A stretch of DNA of 64,000 bases. Source: Chrysomallon squamiferum. Its lineage: Eukaryota; Mollusca; Gastropoda; Neomphalida; Peltospiridae. The notes under the pieces were generated by a model. That model was not told the DNA's origin and made no database searches. It saw only the letters and a list, made by a program, of their open reading frames with translations. Below are positions 1 to 12,381 of this stretch, piece by piece (the first letter of the stretch is position 1; every line of letters starts with the position of its first letter). Both the position numbers and the translations under genes were made by a program. The stretch is taken from assembly GCA_012295275.1 (NCBI GenBank), contig CM022673.1, positions 342,501 to 406,500 on the forward strand. The letters run 5' to 3'.

Positions 1-551
1 TCATTTATTTTAAATTATTATTATTTTTTTCATTTTGTTTCTAAATCCAACTTTTAGGATATCTTTTGCACACGACACTGCTCCAGGTAAACAAGTTTTG
101 ACAATCGATTTCTGTGCAGGTGTTAATTTTCAATTTCAACGTAGAAGGAACTGTTTGACAGTCAACTGACCAGTTATTTTCAGGTATATTTTACAACCAT
201 TTTTGTTTATTTTTTCGGGAAGAATGTTTTAGTTGTTATTTCGTTGTTATAAAAACGCACCTGTAAAATCACGTAATACGGTAATTGATTTTTTTATGCT
301 TAGCTAGAATAGAATAGTACAAGTTATAAAGGTTTGTTTACGCAGGATTAATTACCCAGCCAGTAAATCATTAAGTCTGCATTCACGGAAACTGTACACT
401 ATGCACGGTCCGGTACACACCCTTAAGACCTTATCCCCAAATCTGCCGGGGAAAAACTGGTCATATAAAACGTAAATGGTACAGACAAGTTCAACTCGAT
501 AAAATAAAATTAACAACTCATTGGCTAGTACAAGTGTAAGTTTAAATTTAA

Positions 552-615
<64 letters not shown>

Positions 616-682
616 AATAAAATTATTAAATAAAACAAAATGGACTATTTGCTATAATTTTCTGAATCTTTTTCATGCTTTA

Positions 683-748
<66 letters not shown>

Positions 749-949
749 AATAAATAAAAATAACAAAATTATTAAATAAAACAAAATGGACTATTTGCTG
801 TAATTTTCTGAATCTTTTTCATGCTTTAAAAATAATAATAATAATAATAATAATAAACCCATATTTATAAAATAACAGAATAATAATTGGAGAAAATTAT
901 CTAAAATAACAAAGTTATAATTATATTTGTTAACCTTCTGCCTATTCAG
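1..949. other. 5' flank of the first LITAF-like gene
   Basis: No coding region is recognised here. The last bases before 950 form a good 3' splice site (pyrimidine-rich tract then CAG at 947-949), so the 5' UTR must begin in an upstream exon, in this stretch or beyond the window edge. The region around 360-480 is less AT-rich and might hold the promoter, but I see no decisive element. Confidence 0.5.
544..852. repeat. (AAT)n microsatellite inside a tandem duplication
   Basis: A unit made of an (AAT)n run followed by about 70 bases of unique sequence ending TTTTTCATGCTTTAAA occurs twice. The unique part lies at about 618-684 and again at about 757-829, nearly identical, and a third AAT run follows. 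This is a duplication of roughly 140 bp that carries its own microsatellite. Confidence 0.85.
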
Positions 950-965
950 TGAAAATATTTCTAAG

Positions 966-1164
966 ATGGCAGACTCTAAGCAAGCAGAAACTTTGCCTGG
1001 TGAACAAACTGGTCCACCACCATACTCTGCTCAGCCAGATCAGCCAGGATATCCTCCTGCAGGTGGTCCGCCAGGATATCCTCCTGCAGGTGGTCAGCCA
1101 GGATATCCTCCTGCAGGTGGTCCGCCAGGATATCCCCCTCAGCCAGGATATCAAACAGGACAGA
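966..1164 (+). CDS. LITAF-like gene 1, coding exon 1
   Basis: This exon encodes residues 1-66: the MADSKQ start, PPPY and the PGYPPAGG repeat. The donor AGA|GTAAGT leaves phase 1. It starts at 950 with 16 bases of 5' UTR. Confidence 0.93.
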
Positions 1165-3146
1165 GTAAGTAAACAACTACACACACATACACATGCATGC
1201 ACACACGGACATGCACACATATATTCATATGTATAAACATACTTACATATATATTCATATGTACATATATATAACACACATATACACAGACATATATTCA
1301 TATGTATATATATATATATACACACACATATATATAATACACATACACACACATACATACACATATACACATTCACTAAAGAATATTTAACCTTAAAAAA
1401 GCTTTAAAAAATAACAAAGTACCTTGGAAATTCTTAATATAATATGTGGTAATTCTTAATATAATATAATTAGTTAAGGTGTGTGTGTGTGTTATATACC
1501 TTAAAATTCCTGTGTAAGGAAAGGGGAACTAAAAAATCCCTTGCTGCTAATTGATAAGATAGCAGCAAGTTTTTTGTTTAATATCATCATTGTAGAAAAA
1601 GCATATATTTGACAGCTGCTAACTATTAATTTATTAAAATTTTACCTCACTCTGATTTGAAATAGTTATCTTTTTTCTGCTTATATTTATGCTATGTTTC
1701 AAGAGGATATAAAGTTCAGTTATCCATTTTAATATGAAATAAATTATAAAATTCAAAATGTTGTTCTTTTGCTTTTGTATATACATATGGACATATATAC
1801 ACATTAAACCATATAATATATTTATTATTTATTATTTTTATTTGTTTGTTATAACAGCAGTTGTTGTCACTCAGCCAGTGTATGGGGTGAGTGGGCCTTT
1901 GCCAGGTTCATCGTGCCGTTATCAACAGTATCCAATGCTGATTGTCTGTCAACACTGTGGAGCAACAGTTACAACCACGACAACATATGAAGTGGGATTA
2001 CTGACATACGCAGCTGCTGGAATAATCTGCCTTTTTGGGTAATGGTTATTAATTCAGTTATTTCTTAGCATCATTGAAATGTGAACAAAACGACAAATTA
2101 TACTCTCTGCATGGTCTGTTTATAAAACCATGTTCATCTTCGATGTTTTTATAAGCCACTTTATTTTTTTATTTTATTTTTTTGATATAGGTATTTGTGA
2201 TTAGAATTCATTGTGGTGCACAGTATTTTGTTATTTTGTTTAATAAATCAGTCAGGTATGTACCTGTGGTGCAATTAGTACAGGGTCTAATAAAATTAGC
2301 ACAGTATGATGGTAAATTAAAACTGTTAAAAACCATTTGAATGATGCCATTTTATCTGGAGTTATCTGCACATTACATACATATTGGCGGACTGATGCTT
2401 GTATTCTTCTGGTGCAAGAAAAAAAGTTTATACTAAGCAGATCCACCCTGTACATGATCACATCAATACTACAGAAACATGGCAACCCACAGATACTTTT
2501 AAATTGTACTCTTTTACTTCATTATTAATTAATACTGGACTGCAAATATAATAATTTGGAAGAATGCAGAATGTATTTAGACAGCTTATTCACATCTTCA
2601 CAGGTTCACTTTAACCCTTTCAACACCATTGGTTAATTATTTTAATAACATGCTGGAAGACTTTCATTATTTTCATATTATTTAATTTTTCATGTGTTTT
2701 GTATACAGAATGGGTAAAAAATAGGTAATTTTTTTTCAAAAATACCTGGGATTTGGAAGTATATAATGTATGTAATACGCGAATTCTATAAAACATAACA
2801 CTCACATTTGCCTTTGCTTATGAGATATCACCTAATTTTATTTAAAAATGTATGTTAGAATAAAAAGTTTGAAAGAATCTTGAAAAAGTTATGTTAACTT
2901 CTTTTCTATGTCAAAAAATAGTTTTTGTTTATTATGTAAAACTATAAGGAACAGTGAATTTATCTTCTTTATTTATGTACTGTTTTTTTTTATATCATTA
3001 AATAAAATTTAATATTACTGTTTTAATATTTTAGATGCTGGCTGGGTTGCTGCCTTATTCCTTTCTGCATTGATGCATCTAAAGATGTCACCCATACCTG
3101 TCCAAACTGCAACAAGCTCAATGGGAAGTTCCGACATTTAAGTTAA
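966..3146 (+). CDS. LITAF-domain protein (LITAF/CDIP family), 163 aa, three exons
   Basis: The coding exons are 966-1164, 1858-2038 and 3035-3146 (intron phases 1 and 2; all boundaries GT/AG). The protein has a proline-rich N-terminus with a PPPY motif at residues 17-20, then a 9-residue GYPPAGG-type repeat, then a LITAF domain: CQHC at 97-100, a hydrophobic cysteine-containing stretch, and HTCPNC with the CPNC knuckle at 149-152. In known LITAF proteins the two CxxC halves bind one zinc ion, the hydrophobic part inserts in the cytosolic face of late endosomes or lysosomes, and PPxY recruits NEDD4-type WW ligases and the trafficking machinery. That role is inferred here from family membership. 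The ATG at 966 is chosen because it lies 16 bases after an acceptor and its MADSKQ start matches the neighbouring paralogue at 10657. Family membership is near certain; the specific cellular role is not. Confidence 0.96.
1047..1136 (+). repeat. 27-bp coding minisatellite
   Basis: Three copies of a 27-base unit start at 1047, 1074 and 1101, with a partial fourth. They differ by only a few bases and encode GYPPAGGPP or GYPPAGGQP. The near identity at the DNA level suggests recent expansion, so copy number may vary between individuals. Similar Pro-Gly-Tyr tails occur in other animal proteins (for example cephalopod rhodopsin), so the repeat alone does not identify the gene. Confidence 0.9.
1178..1375. 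repeat. (CA)n / (TATACA)n low-complexity stretch in intron 1
   Basis: ACACATAC and ATATAT repeats begin right after the exon 1 donor. The open frames across it on both strands are repeat translations. Confidence 0.9.
1858..2038 (+). CDS. LITAF-like gene 1, coding exon 2
   Basis: This exon carries the first half of the LITAF domain, with CQHC at residues 97-100. The acceptor is a tandem CAG|CAG at 1855-1860, so splicing after 1857 or 1860 would both stay in frame. The donor GG|GTAATG leaves phase 2. Confidence 0.93.
3035..3146 (+). CDS. LITAF-like gene 1, last coding exon
   Basis: This exon carries the second half of the domain (GCWLGCCLIPFC ... HTCPNC ... NGKFRHLS) and the stop TAA at 3144-3146. 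At 112 bp it is exactly as long as the last coding exon of the paralogue at 8484-8595. Confidence 0.95.
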
Positions 3147-3964
3147 ACAAGAATTTCTTGCCTTATCTAACCTGCAACTTGATGTTATCACTGGCTTCAG
3201 AAATAATTAAATAATATCTTAAAAATTACAGTTGATTAAATTCATAAATTTAAAAAAAAAATGTATAAAATAATACCTTATCCCTTGTTTGTCAAAAAGT
3301 AAATTATTTTCAAGCTGAATAATAAAATTATATACAAAAATATTTTTAAAAAAACCCCACTTGTTTTGAAATTTATATTTTTGTTTTAAAAAAAAAAAAA
3401 ACAAAAACATTCAGCATTAAATTGGTAAATTCTTGTTGCTCATAAATTGTGAGCTTTGTGAATAGCAAGTATTGTTCTAGAATGTCTGTCATCTAGTGTT
3501 GTAAAAACTGATTCATTTGTATTGCTTAGTTTGTCTCATGTATTGCTGTGACAGATTTTGATATCTTTTTTTTACAATGGTGGAAGGGCAGCATTATATT
3601 TTAACTATATATTAAAATTACAACAATTCTATTTTTTAATTATAAAGATTACTGTTCAGTGAGGTCTGCATTTTCATTTCATCAGCATTTAGATTTGAAG
3701 AAAAACCTGGTATTTTGTTTATTTGTAATTTCCATTATTCTGATCTGAAAATATTTTAGACTGTTTTTGTTGCCACAGTCCTGTGGATATTTGTTTGATT
3801 CTAAATTAATTGTACAGAATAATGTACTAAAATAATTTCAAGGGATGTTTTTTCATTGTAACTGTTATGAGACTAAATCAGACTGTAAAAATATTAAATT
3901 GGTAGCCACTTTTCTTTAATACAGGTTGAGTAGAAGATAGAACTTTTCTTATTTTCCCAAGACG

Positions 3965-4045
3965 AATCATAACCTTTCATTTTGTTTTCTCTAGATAAAT
4001 CATTGCCTTTCATTTTGTTTTCTCTAGATAAATCATAATCTCTCA
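3965..4045 (+). repeat. 33-bp tandem repeat, about 2.4 copies
   Basis: Units starting AATCAT at 3965, 3998 and 4031 share a core of CTTTCATTTTGTTTTCTCTA. It lies in the likely 3' UTR of LITAF-like gene 1. Confidence 0.9.
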
Positions 4046-5979
4046 GTTTAACAAAACACTAAAAGTACATTCAGACTGTTTCATTACTTTCTGTTACGAA
4101 GACAGTTTAATTTTATACGGATATTACTGTTTGGGACAATAATATGTAAAAACTTAGATTGTTTTTATTTTGATGAACCATATTACTGGTTGCACAGAGA
4201 AAAACATCCCTTTAAAATTATTAATATTTAACAGATAAAGCATTCCTTCCTTTTTTTCTCAACTCATCAAATGCATATAATTTTGTTCTTGTTTATTCTT
4301 CCGAGTTGAATTTACAGATCTTTTATTTTTTCACTTCTTGATGGATTGACATTCTCTTTCAGTGAATATGTATTAATATTTGTCTCATGTTTTATATTTT
4401 GAAACATAAAATATTTTATATTGATTCCTTAACCATAAATGTGGTGGCCTTATAGAGATCTGCATAAAAATATATATTTGTTGGTTGTTATTTGGCGTAA
4501 TAACAACTGATGTATGTGATAATCACTGTTGCAATGTTTAGAACTTTGTTACTTTTTAACTGTTGGTATCTGGTGCATGGTACTACCTCGCATATAATTT
4601 TATAAACTGAATAAAATTATCTTACAGGACAACACATACCACAGCTTTTTTCAGAGTCTAAGAGGACTTGTTTGAAAAAGGAAATGATAAGATGTCCTCT
4701 GGTACAATCACAGCTTTTTAATTACTGTACTTTAGAACTTAAAAAAAAAAATTAATGTACTGGTGAAAACAAATCTATTTCTGAATCAGTTGAAAGAATG
4801 AATGAACATTTAGCAACAACCAAGCAGTTATATATCCATTATTGGGCACTAGTTGTTTTAGTAGAAAAATTCAAGGTTATCAAATGTTCCAGTTGAAATT
4901 GTTCATCTGCTGCAAAAATTATGAAACAGGAAGTTAACAAACATCTGAGTTCGTTTTATTTACATAAAATTAAATGAAAACAGGACCATTTATTTGTTTT
5001 GTCATACTTTTTAACAGTTTATTTTTTACTGATTATAAATTGTGTTTTCAGTTTCTTTATATAAATGTTTTATTATTTATATATTTGATATGAACATTCT
5101 GTTGAAATTTATTACATTTTTGTTTTCAAATTAATATTTTCTTTTGAATAATTAATAATAATTATTATTATCATCATTACTTTGCATTATTGTTTTTATA
5201 GGCCTAATTTCAGTTTGATATTGTTTTTAAAACGAATGATTATATGTGATGTATATATTTACATGTGTATAAGCATTTTATGGGATTTCCTTATTAATGA
5301 ATGACCAGATATGAACTTTATAAAGGACAGTTTGTATAATTAGTTTATATATTAATAAAAAGTTATTTATTTATATAAGTCAAAGCTATTTTTCTGTATG
5401 TTTTCTAAAGTGGCATTATAAAATTGTATAATTTTTAAAACTTTTTATTTTTTAAAATTATGTTTATGTATTGAATAACCAGTTGCATTTGCTTATAAAA
5501 CTGTTACAAATTTGACACTGATTTTATTTTTTTTATTTATCTTTAGTAAATATATATGCTTAAATGTGGTTCTGTTTTTTCATAAAAAATAAAAATAAAA
5601 AACTGAATCATAATTTTTGGCTTCAAGCTTTATTGTATTGTCTTTAAAAGAAATGCAAAAGCTGTCTGTTTCGTTATTATACCCACGCTTAATTGAGAAA
5701 TTTTGCATATCTCATATCGCAGGGTTGCATCATGTAACTATGATAACAACACAGGTATCTTGACATACACTAAGGGTGAAATCAATTATCAAAAGAAATG
5801 ATTTAAAATGTCACATTAATGGACAGGTATTTTAAATTTATTTATATATTTATTATATTATTATTATTATTTGTATTATTATTTGTATTTAAAGGAAATA
5901 ATTTTTGTAGATAATATTATTTGGATAATGACATTTCTACCTGATGGGTTTTGGTGTCTCTGTCTGCCTGCCTGCCTGA

Positions 5980-5987
<8 letters not shown>

Positions 5988-6047
<60 letters not shown>
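5988..6047. repeat. (CT)n microsatellite
   Basis: About 30 uninterrupted CT units follow a poly-C run. The Ser-Leu open frame across it is an artefact. Confidence 0.97.
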
Positions 6048-6051
<4 letters not shown>

Positions 6052-7470
6052 TTTAGTACAGATGAGCATAAAATGCTTTTGTTTAAAATAAATACAAAGT
6101 GTCGTCAGGTAATTACAGAGTTTGAAAGAAAATGCACACCACGAATTACTTCATAATAATTCGTTTTTAATAAACGTGAAATGAATAAGAAATGTTTCTC
6201 TGAATTTGGCAAATAAATTAAATCATTAAGAAAGTAATAATCTTGATGATGATGATAATAAGTAAATAAATAAATAAAATACAATTTTAAAAAAACAAAA
6301 AAAAAAAAAGAAGAAGGAAATAATTTCAGTAAATTTATTTTTTAGCAAATATAAATTGACAAACTATACATGGTATAAAGAACAAATAACAGATTTCATT
6401 ACTAGTATAAGGTTGTATATAAATAACACACCAAAGAACACGAAATTTGTAAATGCTGAATTCAAAATAAAATATACAGTTTATAATTCATATTCAGCAA
6501 GCATAAATGTCTGATTCATACAGAAATATCAGATGGTTATAGTTCTTAATTGTTAAAAGCTCCATGTGATCACTTAGTTATCTGGAAGGTTAGGAAAAGT
6601 TCTATGGTTGTTATTATCACAGTAGTTACCTTTCTGATACTAAGCTAAAGATATACAATCATAACTACAGCATATAATTGATGATCAAGTAAAACGGAAA
6701 AATGTTTTAATACAACAAATATTTAATTTAGTCTACAAACTGGCCTAGGTGATGATTATATACATTATTATATATGCACATGTGTACTTATGTATGTATG
6801 TATGTATCTATGTATGTATGTATATATATATATATACATTTATGAATGTGAAAAAAAGTAGATTTTCTTTTTCACTTTTTTACAACAAAGATACACAATC
6901 AGTTACCTTTGCTTGTATGTTTATGTCATATTACCAAAACGCAGTAGATAAAACTTAGAACAAAGAAACCAGTTCAAACTAATCTTGCAGATTACAGAAT
7001 TACTAACTTTAAAGAACTTTCATACTATCCATAAAAGGCCTAAATACATTTCTCTATACATTTATTATTATTCCCAGGCGACTACTCTTTGCTAGTAATA
7101 AATGATGACAAACTGCTGAGCTTCTGAAAATGAATAGATGATAGTATTCTCGTGGCACACATAATTTCATACATGGATATGTAAAAACGTAAAATCAAAT
7201 CAAATACGACTCAGCTGATTGAAGTAAATTCTCAAGAAGTTGTCCCATCCTCTGCGTATCAGATATTTTTATTTATTTATTTATTTTTCTTAATTTTTAA
7301 AAAATTTTTAATATTATAATGCATCGTCGGAGTAATGTATCTGTATTATTATTATCTGGTATGCATGGATGGCTGCTTGTACCCCTCCTGGTCTTTTAAT
7401 CAAACAGTGGGCAAGAGCCAAGGTTCCCAATCTGTAATTGCCCTAATTAAACCAGCCCCCTCGCAAAAAT

Positions 7471-7514
<44 letters not shown>

Positions 7515-7906
7515 GTTGTTTTTGCTGTTTATTTATAAAACTCCCCATTACAATATTAACACAGAATGTATGCGCGCGCACTATGATGATTATAACATTA
7601 TTAATTATACATACATTATTAGTAACAAACAAACAGTTCGTTATCTAGTATATACGTTAAGTGTTTTAAATTTAAATAGTTAAATAAAAATAAAAATGAA
7701 GATCTAGAAAAAGAAGTTTAAGATTTTTTTAAATGTTTATTTATTTTTGTTTGTTTTATTTACTTTTTTATTTATTTATTTATGTAATTTATTTTTTATT
7801 TAATTACAGTTTGTTGATGTTGTTTTTTTGGTATTATTTTTTTTTTTTATTTATGTAATTTATTTTATTTAATTACTGTTGATGTTTTTTATTTTTATTT
7901 TTTTTA

Positions 7907-7949
<43 letters not shown>

Positions 7950-8362
7950 GCTTTTTTATTACGAGAACATTCCGGTTTTGACATTCCGATATCTGGTAAC
8001 CTACATTCATCGGTGTCAGCCAAAGAGGCTCAGATTTTGAACGTGTTTATTTATTTATTTATTTATTTGTTTATTTATTTTAACACATTTTCCAGATTAT
8101 TATTATTATTATTATTATTGTTACCGTTGTTGTTGTTGTAGTTGTTATTATTATTATTATTATTATTTAATCATTATTTGAGTCAGTTTAGAACATAGGT
8201 TAAAAAAAAAAATTCTTTCTCTGTACGATATCCATTATGTTATAAAACTAAAAACAAAACACACACACGCAAAATAATAACATAAAATTAAATTAAATTA
8301 AAACAAAACAAAATAAAAAAACAATAACAAATGAATAAATAACAATAACAATAACAATAACA

Positions 8363-8432
<70 letters not shown>

Positions 8433-8433
8433 C
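7471..8433. repeat. Cluster of (ATT)n, (TTTA)n, (CAA)n and (AAT)n tracts
   Basis: ATT runs lie at about 7471-7513, 7913-7948 and 8097-8167, TTTA runs at about 8047-8080, and CAA then AAT at about 8366-8433. This fills most of the DNA just 3' of LITAF-like gene 2. Confidence 0.9.
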
Positions 8434-8483
8434 AGGCCATGTAAACTGTGAGATGTTTGCTGGTCATTTAAACACGTTTTTGT

Positions 8484-8595
8484 TTAACGCAGACGATAGA
8501 ATTTGCCGTTGAGCCTGTGGCAGTTCGGGCACGTGTGAACGACGTCTCTGGTAGCATCAATGCAACAAGGAATCAGGCAACATCCTAACACACAT
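8484..8595 (-). CDS. LITAF-like gene 2, last coding exon
   Basis: This exon encodes GCVLGCCLIPCCIDA through HTCPNC and ends with stop TAA at 8486-8484. Acceptor TTTTTTAG. Confidence 0.95.
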
Positions 8596-9173
8596 CTAAA
8601 AAACACATACATTAAAACAAACAACAGTCAGAGAAGTAAACATTCAACAGCAAAAACAAAGAAGTAAATAATCAACAACAAAAGCAAAGAATGAAATAAG
8701 ACAAAAAAAAAAAAAATAATAATAATAATAATAATAAATGTAATCACATCAAAAAAATTATAAATAGATAGATAGATAAATAAATGGATTGAATGAATAG
8801 ATAGAAACATATTTAGATAGATAGATGGTGGGTTAGATAGATAATTATATAAATGAATAAATAAATGAATAAACTAATAATAATAATAAAATAAAATAGA
8901 ATAAAATAATAAAATAACGATATTCCTTTTATAAAAAAATAAATAAATAAATAAAATAAAATAAAATATTAAAAGTAAATAAAAACTCCAATAAAGTAAA
9001 ATATTTCCCGTTACCCTCCACCACACACAAACATAGATACATATAAACAGACACAAACACAAAGCAGCAATGAAACACACACACAAAAAAAGCTCACAAA
9101 CCTCCTAAATATCTCAAAACAAAACAAAAGAAGCAAAAAAAAAAAAAAAAAAAAAATTAAACCCCCAAAACAG

Positions 9174-9211
<38 letters not shown>

Positions 9212-10657
9212 TCGGAACCCCAAAAATATTCCCTAAAAGCCAAAAAACAATAAAAAAAAAAAAAATAAAATATAAGAAATAAAATAAAATAAAACAACAA
9301 CAATACCAAGAACACCAATAAATCAACAACAATAAATAAATAAATAATAATAAAAAAATGGATTAAAAAAAAAAATCTATGAAAAAAACACCAAACAAAA
9401 GTAAACGAGAAAGAAACAACAAATATACGTGTCTGTATTAAAAACATCATTACCCGATACAGAAAAGTACTTCACAAAGAAGAATGGTCACGAGTCCTGG
9501 TTGATGCTCTGTTTCTGTTGTAACGATAGCACCACAGTGTTGACAGATAATCAACACTGGTTCTTGTTGATAGTTACATCTTTCACCCGGCTCTGGCTCC
9601 TTCTCTCCATAAACTGGCTCAGTTACTATAACTGGTGTTATAATTTAATATGTAAATCTAATATAAAATACAACGTTAAAATTATATAACATGTTATAAT
9701 AAAATTATGTAATATATAATATTAAAATTATGTAATTGTGTAAAATTAATAATATATATTACTAAACTTCTATAACGTATATAATACAAGAATTCTATCA
9801 AACATAACACTAACATTTTGTAGCTTAAAATATTAAAATTAGATAATGTATAAAAAAAAAGTTAAATGGATATATATGTACATCTGTTAAAAACACTAGC
9901 ACGGATAGATGTTAACATTTAGTAAATTAATCAACAGTGACAGACTAGTGTTTCAATTTACGAATTCAGTAAATTAAATAATCCTTGATATTATATGACA
10001 TTTAAAATTACAAAATAAATATTTCGTTTACAGTTAAAGCTGAGGTTTCAGATTCACTACGACTTGATGATACAGTGTGGGAACAATACGATGCGTCTCC
10101 GTTTAAAAACTCAGTTAAGACTCGTTAGATTTTTTAATTTTTTATTTTTTTTTTTTTTTTTTTAAAAGAAAAACAGAAAGAGAAATAAGGAAAGAGAAAA
10201 AAGTTTTAAGTATCAAAATCAGCCGATAACCTAAATATCGTGATATCGATTTATCGACTAATCGTTGTATCTATTTTTCTGTCTGTTTATCGATTTCTTT
10301 GTCTTTGTCCAATGTAGAATAACCTTTAATGGAAAGAAAATATTCGCAAGCTTAAATTCTAATACATTTTTCAGATTAATTTAGTAAATATTATTCTGAG
10401 TAGAAAGTTGCTGGAGTTACTTAATATCGCCAAAAAATTGCAAGTGAAAATTGACTGTCCTGTAACGGTGAAACGTCCTATTAAGATAGGGGAGGATGCC
10501 GTAAATGGACTGAAATTCATTCCCATATGGGATATAACATCTATATTTTAACTGACATATTATTTGTACCTAGCTCTAGCTCTGTTGGCGAAGAGTTAGC
10601 AGGCTGATCTTCCTGACCTGGGTATTCAGGTTGAGCTTCTTGTTTAGAATCGGCCAT
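8484..10657 (-). CDS. LITAF-domain protein, second copy, 125 aa, three exons
   Basis: The coding exons on the minus strand are 10657-10570, 9631-9454 and 8595-8484 (phases 1 and 2, as in the neighbour). The start MADSKQ is shared with the neighbour, but the tail is short, lacks the GYPPAGG repeat and has no PPxY motif. The domain has CQHC at residues 59-62, a hydrophobic middle and HTCPNC with CPNC at 111-114, so both zinc knuckles are intact. LITAF proteins act at endosomal and lysosomal membranes. Without PPxY this copy may not recruit NEDD4-type ligases, which suggests a split of roles between the duplicates (inference). The ATG lies directly at an acceptor (CTTTGTTGGGCAG), so the 5' UTR is in an upstream exon; around 11,620-11,760 on the minus strand there are plausible donors. 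Confidence 0.95.
8690..9415. repeat. A-rich low-complexity intron of LITAF-like gene 2
   Basis: Long A runs (for example about 9135-9157 and 9178-9204) and AAT/AAATA repeats on + read as poly-U in the minus-strand transcript. Several Phe-rich open frames here are artefacts. Confidence 0.9.
9454..9631 (-). CDS. LITAF-like gene 2, coding exon 2
   Basis: This exon holds the first half of the LITAF domain (CQHCGAIVTT). Acceptor ACACCAG, donor CGG|GTAATG. The donor matches that of exon 2 in the neighbouring copy. Confidence 0.93.
10570..10657 (-). CDS. LITAF-like gene 2, coding exon 1
   Basis: This exon encodes 29 residues with no proline repeat. The donor CTAG|GTACAA is weak by consensus but gives phase 1, matching the paralogue and joining in frame to VIVTEPVYG. 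Confidence 0.85.
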
Positions 10658-10803
10658 CTGCCCAACAAAGATAATGATAAGTCTGATTAGAACCTTTTGT
10701 ATATGTTGTGCATATTTCAGGTCATACAAACATACATACGCATTTCGAGATTGATGTATATAAATAACGGTAATCTCATTAGAAGACTGTTAATATTCTT
10801 GAT

Positions 10804-10806
<3 letters not shown>

Positions 10807-10888
<82 letters not shown>
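10807..10888. repeat. (CT)n microsatellite
   Basis: About 40 CT units lie just upstream of LITAF-like gene 2 coding exon 1. They would be (GA)n in its pre-mRNA. Confidence 0.97.
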
Positions 10889-10892
<4 letters not shown>

Positions 10893-12139
10893 CATACACA
10901 TATATATACACACAGATGATATATATACATATATACACATGCAAAAAAACACACACACACAGACTTATTTACTTACTTACATACGTACATACATACTCAC
11001 ATGCATACAAACAAATGCATATATACATACACAAAAACAGTCTGACCTACATACGTAGTTTTCAGTTGAATGACATGAGCTCTGCAACGCATGGTTAACC
11101 ATCTGTGTTCTTATATTAAAAAAATTCTGCTGCACTTATATTATGATGTGATCGAAAAAATGACACATATATATATTTATGCAGAAAATTTCGAATAGAC
11201 TACTGTACAAATTAAAATGTATTTTATGTAAATTATCAGTCTGTTGATTGAGATTGGTCATAGAAATTATAACATAGCACTATTACATTAATTGATTTAA
11301 ACTTGAAGAAATTAATTAAAAGCAAACTGTTACTAATTGATATTCAGTATATCTGGTTATCCACGAAACAGATTCTGTATAGATTATTATACTTACCTTC
11401 TTGGAGAATAAACTTTACAAATCTATGCATGTTGTAGTACATAAACGAACTCTTAAAATACGATGAATTTAAAGAGATACTTTAGGTGTTTTTAATTTTT
11501 TTGTTTTTATTATTTGTTCCTGTTTTACTTTTATATCTTTTCAAGTTCACTGAATTTTTGCGTTTACATTTTCTGAAAAGCACAGTGCAGAAGGCGACAA
11601 AATTGTAAAGACTTACATTATTAGCGAGGACATAACCAAGGGGAGAAAAACATGCTCCCGTTCAGAGACTGTGGCGGTTTAAAAAGTTGTCTTACCGGTA
11701 ACTATTACAGGAAATTAGGTCTCAGCGGTAGGTTAAATATTTTCTACTACAGTGAAAGATATTCTTTGAACAATAATGTTCTCTATATGTTAGGAAGATA
11801 TATATCTAGTGCATTTTTTGTATGTGTTATATATATGTATGTATGTATGTATGTGGGTATCATTGTTTATGTTTCTCTGTGTGCGTGTGTGTGTACAGAT
11901 ACACACACATACATGTATATATATATGCGTGCGTATATATGTGTAAATATATATGTAAATTATAAACTACGTATTTTAAGTATTAATAATAATCGTAATA
12001 AACGGGCAAATAAATAATTGAAAAAAACAAAACAAATCATACAAGGACACGCCTTTTTCATAGAATCTTAGTAACATTTTTATACTGATATTTATTATTT
12101 GTCAAAGTGAGTTTAAAAACCATAAAACCTATTTTACTA

Positions 12140-12381
12140 AAACGGTGACGTTGGCAGTGCTGTTTCGGACGCTAGTCCAGATGTGGAACGGCATTCCCGA
12201 GGCATTCTTCAACAATCTGGTAAGCTCCACGAGACTATGGTGAAATTTTAAATGAATTGAAGTTTTGTACAATTGCCTAATAAACAATGCTATCAGACTG
12301 TTTTATCATTTTAATGTCTTGAAATTATGTTTTTATCATCATAAACCTAGTTACTTTTTTCCGCTAGTGTATTTGATAATT
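12140..12381 (+). mobile_element. 5'-truncated Tc1/mariner-type transposon relic
   Basis: The + strand around 12,168-12,240 reads LVQMWNGIPEAFFNNLVSS, resembling the C-terminal W-x-x-IP...N-LV-S segment of Tc1-type transposases. About 130 bases further on, the sequence ends in TTTTTTCCGCTAGTGTA, which looks like a Tc1-type terminal repeat followed by TA. The 5' part is missing. Only one end is visible, so this is a moderate call. Confidence 0.45.

Larger units (their letters stand above)
3147..8483. other. 3' UTR of LITAF-like gene 1 and convergent intergenic region
   Basis: No further gene is recognised. The first 2.4 kb is T-rich with several AATAAA signals (about 4612 and around 5585-5600), so the 3' UTR could be long. 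The part from about 5,640 to 8,480 is mostly ATT, CT and TATG microsatellite and A/T-rich DNA between the two convergent genes. The polyadenylation site cannot be fixed from sequence alone. Confidence 0.6.

Noticed and set aside
11652-12017. 121-codon + frame starting MLPFRDCGGLKSC
   Set aside because: The second half is TATG/TGTG repeat. The first part lies opposite probable 5' UTR exons of LITAF-like gene 2 and has no recognisable domain.
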